NCBI RefSeq assembly: GCF_030408035.1
Contig: NZ_JASDCF010000003.1
Location: forward strand, 1 to 64,000
Direction: 5' to 3'
DNA: 64,000 nucleotides
DNA from: Psychrobacter sp. APC 3426
GTDB taxonomy: Bacteria > Pseudomonadota > Gammaproteobacteria > Pseudomonadales > Moraxellaceae
Shown here: piece by piece, positions 27,070 through 36,541 of the stretch
Layout: the number at the start of each line of letters is the position of its first letter
How positions within the stretch are numbered: the stretch's first letter is position 1
The notes under the pieces: model-generated
What the model saw: the letters and a program-made list of their open reading frames with translations, nothing else
What the model was told of the DNA's origin: nothing
Database searches by the model: none
Program-made: the position numbers and the translations under genes

Positions 27070-28833
27070 ATGAGCAAAATAAAATCCCTTTTTAGTAAAA
27101 ACTCCACCTCTACCGCAGTAGCCATCAATGATGCTGACAGCATCATTTTAGATACCCCTGCAAAAGATAACATCCTTACCGATGCATCCAATAGCATGTC
27201 CGGCAATACCCCTATTGAGCAGACACGCTGGAACGGCTGGGGCAATGTCAGTATCAATAAGAAAGTCTCGTCACATGGCGCAAAGCTGATCAAATCACAT
27301 ATCGGCAAAACCAAAAAACTCTCCTCTGTCAGCTTACAACAGGTACTAAAAACTGTGCCAAAATCGCGCCTGCCTGCTGCGATGACTAAGCTTGCAACCG
27401 TATCTATCGATAAAGAAGTGAGACTCAGACACGCACGCGGTCAAAGCTTCCCAGATTGGATAGCCATGCACAGCGGCGACTTTGAAGTGTTCCCTGACGG
27501 TGTTGCTTTTCCCGAATCGACCGCTGATGTCGAGACTTTATTGAAACTGGCTCACGATCACGACCTTATCGTCATTCCTTTTGGCGGCGGCACCTCAGTT
27601 GTTGGACATATCAATCCGCAAAAGGGCTCACGCCCGGTACTCACCATTGCCATGAGTAAGATGGATCAGCTTATCGATTTAGATACTGAGAGCCAAATTG
27701 CTACTTTTGGCGCGGGTACACAAGGGCCAGCGGTTGAAGCACAATTGGACGCACAGGGTTACCGCTTAGGACATTATCCGCAGTCTTGGGAGCTATCAAC
27801 GCTTGGCGGTTGGATTGCCGCGCGCTCTAGTGGTCAGCAGTCATTGGGCTACGGGCGTATCGAGCAGATGTTTGCGGGCGGTACGTTGGTCACCCCGCAG
27901 GGTGTACTTAATATCGCTGATATTCCGGCGTCATCAGCAGGGCCTGATTTGCGCGAGATGTTGATGGGTACCGAAGGTCGTGCTGGTATTTTTACCGAAG
28001 TCAAAATGCGCGTACAGCCGCAGCCTGAGGAAGAACTATTTAAAGTGGCTTTCCTACCCAATTGGGAAGCTGGTAAAGAAGTACTTAGACAAGCCGTGCA
28101 AAAAAATGTTCGCTTGTCCATGCTACGTTTAAGTAATGCTGTCGAAACTGATGCGCATCTACATTTAGGCACGTCACCGAGCCAGTTTTTAGCCATTAGC
28201 ACTTATCTAAAAGCGCGCGGGCTGAGCTCAGATAAGGTTATGCTCACTTACGGCGTATCAGGCGATAAGGCGCAGAATAAATTGGCGCTAACGCAGTTTA
28301 ATAAGCTGTTGAAGCAGCATGGTAGTGTCACTGGTAAAATCACCGATATTATGGGTAGCGTGTGGGCGCATGGACGCTTTAAATTCCCTTACTTGCGTGG
28401 CACTTTATGGGACAAAGGCATCATGGTCGATACCTTTGAGACGGCAACAAACTGGAACAACATCGACGAGCAGATGCAGCAGATGCAAGAAGCGGTGAGA
28501 AACGCCTTGTCAGATGAAGGCGAAAACGTTATGGCCTTTACCCATATCTCACACGTCTATAAGCAAGGCGCTAGTCTTTATACCACCTACTTCTTTCGCG
28601 CAGCTAAAGACCACGCCACAACCTTAAAACGCTGGCAAAAAATCAAACAGGCAGCCAGTTTAAGTTTGGCCAATGGTACAGCCACGATATCGCATCAGCA
28701 TGGCGTTGGCCGTGATCATGCGCCTTATCTAGCAGCTGAAAAAGGGAAGCTAGGCATTCAAGTGACTCATGACATGCTCAAAAGCCTAGACCCCGAACAG
28801 CGTATGAATCCGGGCGTTTTAATCGAAGATTAA
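27070..28833 (+). CDS. FAD-linked oxidase, alkylglycerone-phosphate synthase-like
   Basis: A 587-residue flavoprotein of the VAO/PCMH superfamily resembling alkyl-dihydroxyacetone-phosphate synthase. The N-terminal part (RWNGWGN, near residue 57) is an AGPS-like lead-in. The FAD pyrophosphate loop is IPFGGGTSVVGH near residue 175, and LGGWIAARSSGQQSLGYG follows. HQHGVGRDHAPYL near the C-terminus resembles the His-rich active-site region of AGPS. It is followed by a GlpD-like gene and an FGGY kinase, so it may act on a glycerol-phosphate-linked substrate. True ether-lipid synthesis is not shown. Confidence 0.82.
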   Translation: MSKIKSLFSKNSTSTAVAINDADSIILDTPAKDNILTDASNSMSGNTPIEQTRWNGWGNVSINKKVSSHGAKLIKSHIGKTKKLSSVSLQQVLKTVPKSRLPAAMTKLATVSIDKEVRLRHARGQSFPDWIAMHSGDFEVFPDGVAFPESTADVETLLKLAHDHDLIVIPFGGGTSVVGHINPQKGSRPVLTIAMSKMDQLIDLDTESQIATFGAGTQGPAVEAQLDAQGYRLGHYPQSWELSTLGGWIAARSSGQQSLGYGRIEQMFAGGTLVTPQGVLNIADIPASSAGPDLREMLMGTEGRAGIFTEVKMRVQPQPEEELFKVAFLPNWEAGKEVLRQAVQKNVRLSMLRLSNAVETDAHLHLGTSPSQFLAISTYLKARGLSSDKVMLTYGVSGDKAQNKLALTQFNKLLKQHGSVTGKITDIMGSVWAHGRFKFPYLRGTLWDKGIMVDTFETATNWNNIDEQMQQMQEAVRNALSDEGENVMAFTHISHVYKQGASLYTTYFFRAAKDHATTLKRWQKIKQAASLSLANGTATISHQHGVGRDHAPYLAAEKGKLGIQVTHDMLKSLDPEQRMNPGVLIED

Positions 28834-28928
28834 AAGATTGAGGATTAAAAAGTGGCCTTAGCGCCATTAATTAACTTACGCATTTTATGTCATTGATTCT
28901 TTTAAATGTCATGTGAGATAGACCGTTT

Positions 28929-30608
28929 ATGAACCCTACTAAGCAACATCAGCAACGTCAGCAAGCACTAGCGCCTTTATCTCATTGCTCGTCTCAAGTG
29001 AAACCTTGGGATATGCTGATTATTGGTGGCGGCATTACGGGTGCTGGGATTGCGCGCGAAGCGGCACGGCGCGGCTTGGCAGTATTATTAATTGAGCAAA
29101 AAGACTTTGCTTGGGGCACGTCCAGCCGCTCTAGTAAAATGGTACATGGCGGATTGCGCTATATTGCCTCGGGTGATTATAAGACCACCTTGCTTAGCGT
29201 TCGTGAGCGTGAACGTATGCTCAGTGAAGCAAGTGGCCTTGTGAATGAGATGCACTATGTTATGCCGCATTATAAAGGCAAGTTTCCACCGCCATGGATA
29301 TTCAATACCTTGCTACGAGTTTACGATAGGCTTGCGGGTAAGCGTTATTTTACCTACTTTAAAAGAGAGGCTTTTTTAAGCCTAAATCCGCATATCAAGC
29401 AAGATAAGTTTTTGGGAGCCAGTCAATTTAGCGATGCGGTGACCGACGACTCGCGGCTGGTGATGCGCGTACTTGATGAGGCAATTAACGACGGCGCGCA
29501 GGCGATTAACTACCTAAAAGCAGAATCGTTGATTACCAATGAGCAAGGATTGGTGGTAGGCGCAACACTCAAAGATACCTCTTCTGAAGACAATGCTCAT
29601 AGTAATGCTCAAAGTTACGATGTTTACGCCAAAGTGGTGGTCAGTGCCACAGGCGCTTGGGCGGATACCTTACGTATGCAGGCCAGTAAGCAAACTGAGC
29701 AAAGCTTTCATAAGCAAATCCGTCCGTCACGCGGTAGCCACTTGGTCGTAAGCAAAGAGCGTTTGCCAATTAAGCAAGCCTATACCTTTTTGCATCCTGT
29801 CGATAAAAGAGCGGTATTTGTCTTCCCGTGGGAAAATCGTACCGTCCTTGGTACTACCGACTTGGATCATCCGCCTTTGGACGATAGTGAAGTTGGTATT
29901 ACTAACGAAGAGGTCGATTATTTATTAACTGCGACTAACGATCTTTTTAGTGATGCCGACCTTAATCGAGAAGATGTCATCAGTACGTGGGCAGGCGTGC
30001 GACCGCTGATTTCAGAAGGCGGCGATGGCAAGCGCGTAAGCCCAAGTAAAGAAAAACGCGACCATAGCGTGTGGCTCGATAATAATCTGGTGACCGTCAG
30101 CGGCGGCAAATTAACAACCTTTCGCCTTATTGCTTTAGATGTCCTTGAAAAGTGTCAAGAAGTGCTCGCGCTCGATAAATCTGTCATTCAAAATCAAACC
30201 ATAGATGGCGATCACGTCTTTAGCGATACCACACCAACCCATCCTAAATTCACCGCTTTACCAAAAGCTCTACAACAACGCTTGCAAGGGTTTTACGGCT
30301 TACAGCTTGATACTCTCCTAGAGCTAGCGCATGACGAAGATTTGGCTTATATCACCGACAGCAATACCATTTGGGCAGAGATTCGTTTTGCCGCGCGGCA
30401 TGAGCAGGTTATTCATTTAGATGATTTATTACTGCGACGTACACGCTTGGGTTTAATCCTACCGCATGGCGCAATGACGCCGCTTATCAGCACAAGACTA
30501 AAGCAAATATGTCAGCAAGAGCTCGGCTGGAATGAGCAAAAATGGCAACAAGAAGTTGCTCGCTATCAGGACTTGTGGCAGCGCTACTACCATTTGCCTG
30601 CGGCTTAG
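28929..30608 (+). CDS. FAD-dependent glycerol-3-phosphate dehydrogenase family
   Basis: Membrane-peripheral flavoenzyme of the GlpD family (559 residues), oxidising glycerol-3-phosphate to dihydroxyacetone phosphate with electrons passed to quinone. The FAD motif IIGGGITGAGIAREAARRG lies near residue 33, followed by GTSSRSSKMVHGGLRY. The C-terminal DAO_C domain contains AEIRFAARHEQVIHLDDLLLRRTRLG. It may be a paralog specialised for this cluster rather than the main GlpD. It lies 95 bp after the oxidase gene on the same strand. Confidence 0.88.
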   Translation: MNPTKQHQQRQQALAPLSHCSSQVKPWDMLIIGGGITGAGIAREAARRGLAVLLIEQKDFAWGTSSRSSKMVHGGLRYIASGDYKTTLLSVRERERMLSEASGLVNEMHYVMPHYKGKFPPPWIFNTLLRVYDRLAGKRYFTYFKREAFLSLNPHIKQDKFLGASQFSDAVTDDSRLVMRVLDEAINDGAQAINYLKAESLITNEQGLVVGATLKDTSSEDNAHSNAQSYDVYAKVVVSATGAWADTLRMQASKQTEQSFHKQIRPSRGSHLVVSKERLPIKQAYTFLHPVDKRAVFVFPWENRTVLGTTDLDHPPLDDSEVGITNEEVDYLLTATNDLFSDADLNREDVISTWAGVRPLISEGGDGKRVSPSKEKRDHSVWLDNNLVTVSGGKLTTFRLIALDVLEKCQEVLALDKSVIQNQTIDGDHVFSDTTPTHPKFTALPKALQQRLQGFYGLQLDTLLELAHDEDLAYITDSNTIWAEIRFAARHEQVIHLDDLLLRRTRLGLILPHGAMTPLISTRLKQICQQELGWNEQKWQQEVARYQDLWQRYYHLPAA

Positions 30609-30633
30609 CGCTTTTCTATTATATTAATAGTAA

Positions 30634-30709
30634 TTGCTACTGGTATAATTTTTCCTTGCTTGTTGTGCCTACGCAGACAAAGGCTGCGTAAAATTTACAC
30701 CAGTAGCAA
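30634..30709 (+). repeat. Dispersed palindromic repeat, copy 2
   Basis: Outer arms TTGCTACTGGT and ACCAGTAGCAA are complementary. Inside is the shared core CTTGCTTGTTGTGCCTACGC followed by GACAAAGGCTGC. It lies 25 bp after the GlpD-family stop and could fold in the transcript. Compare 9242-9307 and 51415-51480. Confidence 0.85.
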
Positions 30710-30773
30710 GCGATAATCATAGTGTGTTTTTATTTTGAGCTATCTATCTATTTTTACATAGTTAAGGACGACT

Positions 30774-32342
30774 ATGACCACTAACTTTGATGCACCTATT
30801 TATTTCTTAGCCATTGATAATGGTACGCAAAGTGTCAGAGCACTTATCTTTGATCAGTTTGGCACTGAGATTGCCAAAGCACGCGTCCCTATTGAACCCT
30901 ATTTTTCTACTCAGCCCAATTTTGCCGAGCAACATGCCGATTATTATTGGCAAAAGCTAAGCGAGGCTTGTCAGCAACTGTGGCACACCAGCGCTATAAG
31001 CCCTGAGCAAATCGCAGGCGTCAGTCTCGCCACCCAGCGCTATACCATGATATGCCTGGATAAAGACAAGCAGCCGCTGCGTCCTGCTATTGTTTGGATG
31101 GATTTGCGTCGCGGCGAAACCAACGATATTGGTTTTCTGAGCCCACTAACCAAAATTATTGGTATGGGCGAACTGACACAAGAGGCGCAGCAAAAAGCCC
31201 GCTGTAATTGGCTTGCACACCATGAGCCAGAGATGTGGGCAAAGACCGCCCATTACGTCAATCTATCTGCTTACCTGACCTATCAACTCACAGGCGAATT
31301 AGCCGATTCCACTGGTCATGCCCTAGGCTATCTGCCTTATGACTATAAAGCGCAAACATGGCTAAAACCTAAAGATCTTAAATGGCGTTTATTCAGCTGT
31401 CGACCTGAGCAAATGCCTAAGATAGTGCCGCCAGGTCAGCCACTTGGCCATATCAGCGCAAAGGCAGCTAAAGCCACAGGGATTTTAGAGGGCACGCTGA
31501 TGATTGCTGCCGCTAGCGATAAAGCTTGCGAAGCGTTGGGTTCGGCAGGTCTGGCAGCAGATACTGCCTGTTTAAGCTTTGGTACTACTGCGACTATTAA
31601 CACCACCTCGAGCAATTACGTCGAAATCCTTAAGCACATGCCCGCCTACACTGCTGCTGCGCCAAACTACTACAACCACGAGTATATGATTTATCGCGGC
31701 TTTTGGATGGTCAGCTGGTTTAAAGAGCAATTTGCTCACTATGAAGAGCAGCTGGCAAAGACGCAAGGCATCGATACCGAAAAGCTCCTCGATCAGGCAG
31801 TTAAAGATATTCCGGCCGGTTGTATGGGGCTGATGATGCAGCCGTATTGGTCACCCGGCGTCCGTCATCCGGGGCTTGAAGGTAAAGGCGCGCTCATTGG
31901 TTTTGGCGATGTGCACACACGGGCGCACGTTTACCGCGCTATCTTGGAAGGGCTGGCTTACGAGCTTAAGCTTGGCTTTGATACCATTGAAAAACGCACG
32001 GGCAAAACCATCAAACACCTGCGGGTCTCAGGCGGCGGCTCGCAAAGTGACTCAGCGATGCAGCTTACTGCCGATATCTTTGGTATGCCCGCTTATCGCC
32101 CGCACACTTACGAGGCTTCAGGCTTGGGCGCTGCCATCAACTGCGCAGTCGGAATCGGCGTCTATCCCGATCATGCGGTTGCAAGTGAGGCAATGACCCA
32201 TTTGGGCGATGAGTTCATCCCTATTGAGGCCAACGTCCAACTCTACAAACGCCTTTATAATGAAGTTTATCTAAAAATGTATGAGCGCCTAAAACCTTTA
32301 TATCAAAGCATCCAAGATATTACTGGGTATCCTGCCAGATAA
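30774..32342 (+). CDS. FGGY-family carbohydrate kinase
   Basis: A 522-residue sugar/polyol kinase of the glycerokinase-xylulokinase fold. The phosphate-1 loop is AIDNGTQSVRALIFD at the N-terminus. The C-terminal signature LRVSGGGSQSDSAMQLTADIFGMP near residue 420 is the second FGGY pattern. Because it follows a GlpD-family gene, glycerol or a related C3 polyol is plausible, but the sequence differs from canonical GlpK (which starts near KYI-ALDQGT), so the substrate is open. AAGGACG precedes the ATG. Confidence 0.85.
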   Translation: MTTNFDAPIYFLAIDNGTQSVRALIFDQFGTEIAKARVPIEPYFSTQPNFAEQHADYYWQKLSEACQQLWHTSAISPEQIAGVSLATQRYTMICLDKDKQPLRPAIVWMDLRRGETNDIGFLSPLTKIIGMGELTQEAQQKARCNWLAHHEPEMWAKTAHYVNLSAYLTYQLTGELADSTGHALGYLPYDYKAQTWLKPKDLKWRLFSCRPEQMPKIVPPGQPLGHISAKAAKATGILEGTLMIAAASDKACEALGSAGLAADTACLSFGTTATINTTSSNYVEILKHMPAYTAAAPNYYNHEYMIYRGFWMVSWFKEQFAHYEEQLAKTQGIDTEKLLDQAVKDIPAGCMGLMMQPYWSPGVRHPGLEGKGALIGFGDVHTRAHVYRAILEGLAYELKLGFDTIEKRTGKTIKHLRVSGGGSQSDSAMQLTADIFGMPAYRPHTYEASGLGAAINCAVGIGVYPDHAVASEAMTHLGDEFIPIEANVQLYKRLYNEVYLKMYERLKPLYQSIQDITGYPAR

Positions 32343-32420
32343 TATAAAACGTCTGCGCAGCATAGTTTTAGCATTGACTAGGCATTTTTACTTTCGTAAC
32401 TGGTTAACCGTCCTTATTGT

Positions 32421-33587
32421 TTAAGGAGTGCTATTCAAAGCGCTATGAACACGATTTAATCCCTCTATCAATAGCGCCTCAGGACAAGCAACATTCAGGC
32501 GCATTTTTAGATGCCCCTCCGCGCCATATTTAATCCCTGCATTGAGCTCAACTTTCGCCGCGCGCAGTTTGTCATAAAGCACCTGATTATCTTGCGCATA
32601 TGCCGAGCAATCGAGCCAAATTAAATACGAGGCTTCTGGGCGCATAATCTTAATGTCAGGCAGATACTGCTCTAAAAAGCTAATGGCTAAGTCAATATTG
32701 GCTTCGATATAATGAAGCGCCTGCTCCAGCCATTCTCCGCCCTCTTCATAAGCGCTACGCATTACTTCATAAGCAAATAAATTGAGCTCATATTCATCAT
32801 TTAACTGCTGCTGCTGACTTATTTTTTTGATTAATGAATTATCTTTAGCAAATATCATCGAGCCTTTAATACCCGCTATATTAAAGGTCTTAGTCATTGA
32901 GGTTAGACTAACGACGTTATGCGCGTAACCTGCTGCTTCTGCCAATTTTAAAAAAGGCGTAAAGGTATGACCACTCAAGGTTAAATCTTGATGAATCTCA
33001 TCACTAACAACCGCTACATCATGCTTTTTGCAAAGCGCAAGCAGCGCCTCCAGCTCATCGGTCGTCCACACGCGTCCGCCAGGATTGTGCGGATTGCATA
33101 ATAAATACAGCTTAACCTTATGCTCGATTATCTTAGCTTCGATATCAGCCAAATCTAAATAATACTTACCATCGACTTCCTTCAATAGCGATGTCACAAG
33201 CGCGTGACCATTTTGCTCAACCTTAGTCATAAAAGGCGTATAAATGGGGTCATTAACCAGTACCGCATCGCCTACTTCAGTAAAGACGTTCATCATCAGT
33301 GCTAAGCTTGGCACAACGCCCGGCGAAAACAAGATATTCTGCTTATCGAGTAGCAAGCCATAACGACTGCTATGCCACTGAATAATCGAATCATACAAAG
33401 CCGCAGTCGGTTTGGTATAACCCAATATGCCATGCTGCGTAACTTGCTCAATCGTGTTTAAAATAGGCTGTGCGGCCTTAAAGTCCATATCCGCCACCCA
33501 TAGCGGAATCGTGTCATCAAAGTAATGCCATTTAACTGAACCGGTATTACGTCTATCAATTATTTCATCGAAGTTGTATTGCACCAC
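32421..33587 (-). CDS. PatB/MalY-type C-S lyase aminotransferase
   Basis: PLP enzyme of 388 residues in the MalY/PatB branch of fold type I. These act as cystathionine beta-lyases/cysteine-S-conjugate lyases. The opening FDEIIDRRNTGSVKWHY and WVADMDFKAA are branch markers. NPHNPGGRVW lies before the DEIHQDL Asp, and SMTKTFNIAG carries the PLP Lys near residue 233. The start is GTG at 33585-33587 with AGGAG upstream. It lies 30 bp after the crotonase gene in the same direction and is likely co-transcribed. Confidence 0.87.
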   Translation of the reverse strand: MVQYNFDEIIDRRNTGSVKWHYFDDTIPLWVADMDFKAAQPILNTIEQVTQHGILGYTKPTAALYDSIIQWHSSRYGLLLDKQNILFSPGVVPSLALMMNVFTEVGDAVLVNDPIYTPFMTKVEQNGHALVTSLLKEVDGKYYLDLADIEAKIIEHKVKLYLLCNPHNPGGRVWTTDELEALLALCKKHDVAVVSDEIHQDLTLSGHTFTPFLKLAEAAGYAHNVVSLTSMTKTFNIAGIKGSMIFAKDNSLIKKISQQQQLNDEYELNLFAYEVMRSAYEEGGEWLEQALHYIEANIDLAISFLEQYLPDIKIMRPEASYLIWLDCSAYAQDNQVLYDKLRAAKVELNAGIKYGAEGHLKMRLNVACPEALLIEGLNRVHSALNSTP

Positions 33588-33617
33588 TATTCTCCTAAGG
33601 GGAAAATCTTTGAATAA

Positions 33618-34424
33618 CTAACGTCCCTTAAACTCAGCTTCCCTTCTCTCAACCATCGCCATCGCTCCCTCTTTCGCATCTTCTGAATGAAATAAAGGCG
33701 GTAAATAGCCATGGATATTTGCTAGCGCCGCTTTTGCACCGTTACGACTGGCATCTTGTGCTGAGGACAGCAATCCTTGTACGCCAAGCGGAGCCGCTTT
33801 ACATATCTCTTGAGCAATAGTCATTGCTCGATTATATTCTTCGCCACTTTCGACTACCTCACTGACCAGATTTAGACTATCCGCAGTTTGTGCACCAAAG
33901 GCTTTACCAGTGAGCAAATACGGCATGGCTTTTTGCCAACCTGCTGCTGCGACGAAACGTACCGTTGCGCCGCCAAACGGCATGATACCGCGCTGGACTT
34001 CCATTTGTGCAAAGTTGCAGTTATCACTTGCGATAACCACATCACTATTTAGCATTAATTCAATCCCCGCGGTAAAGCAGGTTCCTTGTACCGCGACGAC
34101 CACAGGTTTGCTGCGTAATTTGCCACCGATTCCCCATGGATCAATCTCGTTATCATTAAACTCAAACGCGCCTTTATCCCACTTATCTTGAAGCTCCATC
34201 AAATCAAGTCCGGCGGTAAAGTGCTCACCATAAGCAAATATGAGCGCACAACGTAAGTTATTGTCATTTTCATAACGCGTCAGTGCTTCGGATAGCTGTT
34301 TAATCATATGGCTATCAAAGGCATTGCGTTTATCAGCGCGATTGAGCCCGATTAGGCAGATATAGCCGTCGGTTTCATAGGTGATGCGGTTATCGGTACT
34401 GGATTTATTACTTTCCGTTGTCAT
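33618..34424 (-). CDS. Enoyl-CoA hydratase/isomerase (crotonase) family
   Basis: A 268-residue crotonase-fold protein. The oxyanion-hole residues sit in GLNRADKRNAFD and YGEHFTAGLDLMEL (about residues 27-75), and a second in QGTCFTAGIELMLNSDVVIA. A Glu at the usual first catalytic site is not evident, so hydratase versus isomerase or another activity cannot be decided. It is the first gene of a likely two-gene unit with the C-S lyase. Confidence 0.84.
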   Translation of the reverse strand: MTTESNKSSTDNRITYETDGYICLIGLNRADKRNAFDSHMIKQLSEALTRYENDNNLRCALIFAYGEHFTAGLDLMELQDKWDKGAFEFNDNEIDPWGIGGKLRSKPVVVAVQGTCFTAGIELMLNSDVVIASDNCNFAQMEVQRGIMPFGGATVRFVAAAGWQKAMPYLLTGKAFGAQTADSLNLVSEVVESGEEYNRAMTIAQEICKAAPLGVQGLLSSAQDASRNGAKAALANIHGYLPPLFHSEDAKEGAMAMVERREAEFKGR

Positions 34425-34666
34425 ATTTTTATCCTTTTAAATGTATTATCATCATCTGCTGCGCTTATAAAATAGCCGCTTTATGCTCATTTGGCTTAGT
34501 TTCAATATAGACACCCCCATGCGATAACGCAAGGACAGATATACGCACACAGGCAGATTGCGATTCTTATTTGCTATAGGCAAATCAGTAGCCATGGATA
34601 AACCGATAGACGGGCGTGAAATCTGCTAAACTGGATGATTATATTCAAACATCGCAGTCCGAAACT

Positions 34667-35719
34667 ATGACCAGTAAGCCCAGCACCAATACATCAAACG
34701 CCCGTAGAGTAAATGCTAACACTCATCGCAATCGCTCACCTGAGACCGCCAAAAAACTCGGCAAGCTACACCCACGCAATCCGCACCAAGGGCGCTATGA
34801 CTTTGCGCTATTGACCCGTGCCCTGCCGGAATTGGCTAAGCACACCATCACTAACCCGAAAGGTGAGCCGACGATTAACTTCTCTGATAGTGAGGCGGTA
34901 CGCGTCCTCAATCAAGCGTTGCTCGCGCATTACTATGGCGTGAAGTTTTGGGATATTCCAGAAGGCTATCTCTGCCCGCCGATACCAGGTCGCGCAGATT
35001 ACATCCATTATATTGCTGATTTACTCGCGCAAACCAGCCATGTAAATGCCGATAATACCCCGCCGACTGGTAAAGAGATTCACGCCCTCGATATTGGTAC
35101 CGGTGCCAGTGCTATTTATCCAATTATTGGCAGTCAAAGCTACGGTTGGCGTTTTACCGCCAGTGATATCGACCCTATTTCGGTCAATACCGCCGCGCTG
35201 ATTTGTGACGCGAATCCAAAGCTAAAAGGCGCGGTTAAAGTCAAACTGCAATCCAATCCTAAGCAGTTTTTTGCTAGTATTATCGGTCGTCAAGATTACT
35301 TCGATGTGGTGGTTTGCAACCCTCCATTCCATGCTTCATTAGAAGAAGCGATGGAAGCCAACACCCGTAAGCAGCACAATCTACAAAGGCACCGCGGTAA
35401 AAATAAAAACGAGCAAGTCAGCCGACATTCAACCAAGACTGGTAATGCTGCACAAAACCTAAACTTCGGTGGTCAGCATAAAGAACTATGGAGTGAAGGC
35501 GGCGAGATTGCATTTTTGACCAACATGATAAAAGAGAGTCAAAACTTCGCTGAGCATGTTGGTTGGTTTACTACTCTCGTCTCCAAGTCTGAAAACGTTA
35601 AACCATTACAGTTATTGTTAAAGCAACTTGATGTCGCTCAAATGCGCATCATTGAGATGAGCCAAGGGCAAAAAAACACTCGCGTATTAGCCTGGCGTTT
35701 CAACACTGATGATGAGTAA
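34667..35719 (+). CDS. rlmF: 23S rRNA (adenine(1618)-N6)-methyltransferase RlmF
   Basis: Transfers a methyl group from SAM to A1618 of 23S r[19 protein letters not shown] opens the conserved part, followed by [26 protein letters not shown], an RlmF hallmark. The SAM loop is [15 protein letters not shown] and the catalytic tetrapeptide is NPPF ([10 protein letters not shown]). The product is 350 residues, with about 40 basic, Ser/Thr/Asn-rich residues before the E. coli-like start. The frame is open back to a GTG at 34616. Neither start has a strong ribosome site, so this end is approximate. Confidence 0.93.
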   Translation: MTSKPSTNTSNARRVNANTHRNRSPETAKKLGKLHPRNPHQGRYDFALLTRALPELAKHTITNPKGEPTINFSDSEAVRVLNQALLAHYYGVKFWDIPEGYLCPPIPGRADYIHYIADLLAQTSHVNADNTPPTGKEIHALDIGTGASAIYPIIGSQSYGWRFTASDIDPISVNTAALICDANPKLKGAVKVKLQSNPKQFFASIIGRQDYFDVVVCNPPFHASLEEAMEANTRKQHNLQRHRGKNKNEQVSRHSTKTGNAAQNLNFGGQHKELWSEGGEIAFLTNMIKESQNFAEHVGWFTTLVSKSENVKPLQLLLKQLDVAQMRIIEMSQGQKNTRVLAWRFNTDDE

Positions 35720-35741
35720 TCGTTGGTCATATAAATAAAAA

Positions 35742-35755
35742 GTTTCACGTGAAAC
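35742..35755. other. parS-like site, CACGTG core
   Basis: GTTTCACGTGAAAC, a perfect palindrome matching the centre of the canonical parS consensus. It lies between the rlmF stop and its terminator, about 10 kb from oriC. Confidence 0.7.
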
Positions 35756-35758
35756 CAA

Positions 35759-35797
35759 AAAAAGCACCGCTCTGGACTCTAGAGCGGTGCTTTTTAT
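35759..35797. terminator. Bidirectional terminator rlmF / mntP
   Basis: Perfect 13-bp stem AAAGCACCGCTCT / AGAGCGGTGCTTT with A-run before and T-run after, between convergent genes. Confidence 0.93.
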
Positions 35798-35826
35798 TGA
35801 GAAACAAGATGAGACAAAGTAGTTTT

Positions 35827-36456
35827 TTAGGCGAAAAACATAATTTTTAGTCCAATTGCGATAAGCACCAATCCGCCCAACGCTTCCGCCTTATCTTCTA
35901 ACCACGTGCCTGAGCGCCAACCTAAATAAACACCGAACAACCCAAATCCAGCGGTTACTAGCGCAATAATTAAACAGGCCAACCACGCGTTAAGCGCCAA
36001 TAAATTAAGGGTAAAGCCTGCCGCCATGGCATCAATACTGGTCGCAATTGCCAGCGTAAACATGGTGCGATGATTGATACCGCTGTTTCCACTATCTATA
36101 ACGGCAACTGTATCACCAGTCGTATCAATATCATCGGCTTTTAGGTGAAGGGCGCTGTCTACCGCATCTTCTTCGTCGTCAGCGAAAACCTCATAGAGCA
36201 TCTTACCACCAAGGCCGATAAGTATAATACCTCCTATCCAAGGCGCAGCAGCAGCCAACCAACCTAAGAGTGCCGCGCCTAACAAATAGCCAATGAGTGG
36301 CATCACACCCTGCGCAATACCAAAATATAAGGCAGCATAGACCGCTAAACGCCATAAATATTGCTTACTCTGTTTTTGCGACTTAGCACCCAGTCCAATC
36401 GAAACTGCGAACGCGTCCATGGCTAAAGCGATAGCGAGTAAAACTACTTCAATCAT
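35827..36456 (-). CDS. mntP: Manganese efflux pump MntP
   Basis: Inner-membrane Mn(II) exporter of the DUF204 (YebN) family, 209 residues with about six membrane helices. The two repeat signatures each carry the conserved Asp: [16 protein letters not shown] near the N-terminus and [12 protein letters not shown] near residue 140. A hydrophilic, acidic loop of about 40 residues separates the halves. Many mntP genes follow a yybP-ykoY riboswitch. Here only 85 bp separate it from the upstream gene, and no such element is seen. Confidence 0.93.
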   Translation of the reverse strand: MIEVVLLAIALAMDAFAVSIGLGAKSQKQSKQYLWRLAVYAALYFGIAQGVMPLIGYLLGAALLGWLAAAAPWIGGIILIGLGGKMLYEVFADDEEDAVDSALHLKADDIDTTGDTVAVIDSGNSGINHRTMFTLAIATSIDAMAAGFTLNLLALNAWLACLIIALVTAGFGLFGVYLGWRSGTWLEDKAEALGGLVLIAIGLKIMFFA

Positions 36457-36502
36457 TGGTTCTCTACTTTATATTTGATATGGTGAGTATTTATGGTGGT
36501 TT

Positions 36503-36516
36503 GTTTCACGTGAAAC
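36503..36516. other. parS-like site, CACGTG core
   Basis: GTTTCACGTGAAAC lies in the 85-bp gap just upstream of mntP, 0.76 kb from the previous perfect site. The position could overlap the mntP promoter. Confidence 0.7.
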
Positions 36517-36541
36517 CTTTATTCTGATTTATAATTAAATA

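Noticed and set aside
36457..36541. yybP-ykoY Mn riboswitch ahead of mntP
   Set aside because: Only 85 bp separate mntP from the upstream gene, which is too short for the element, and no matching structure was seen.
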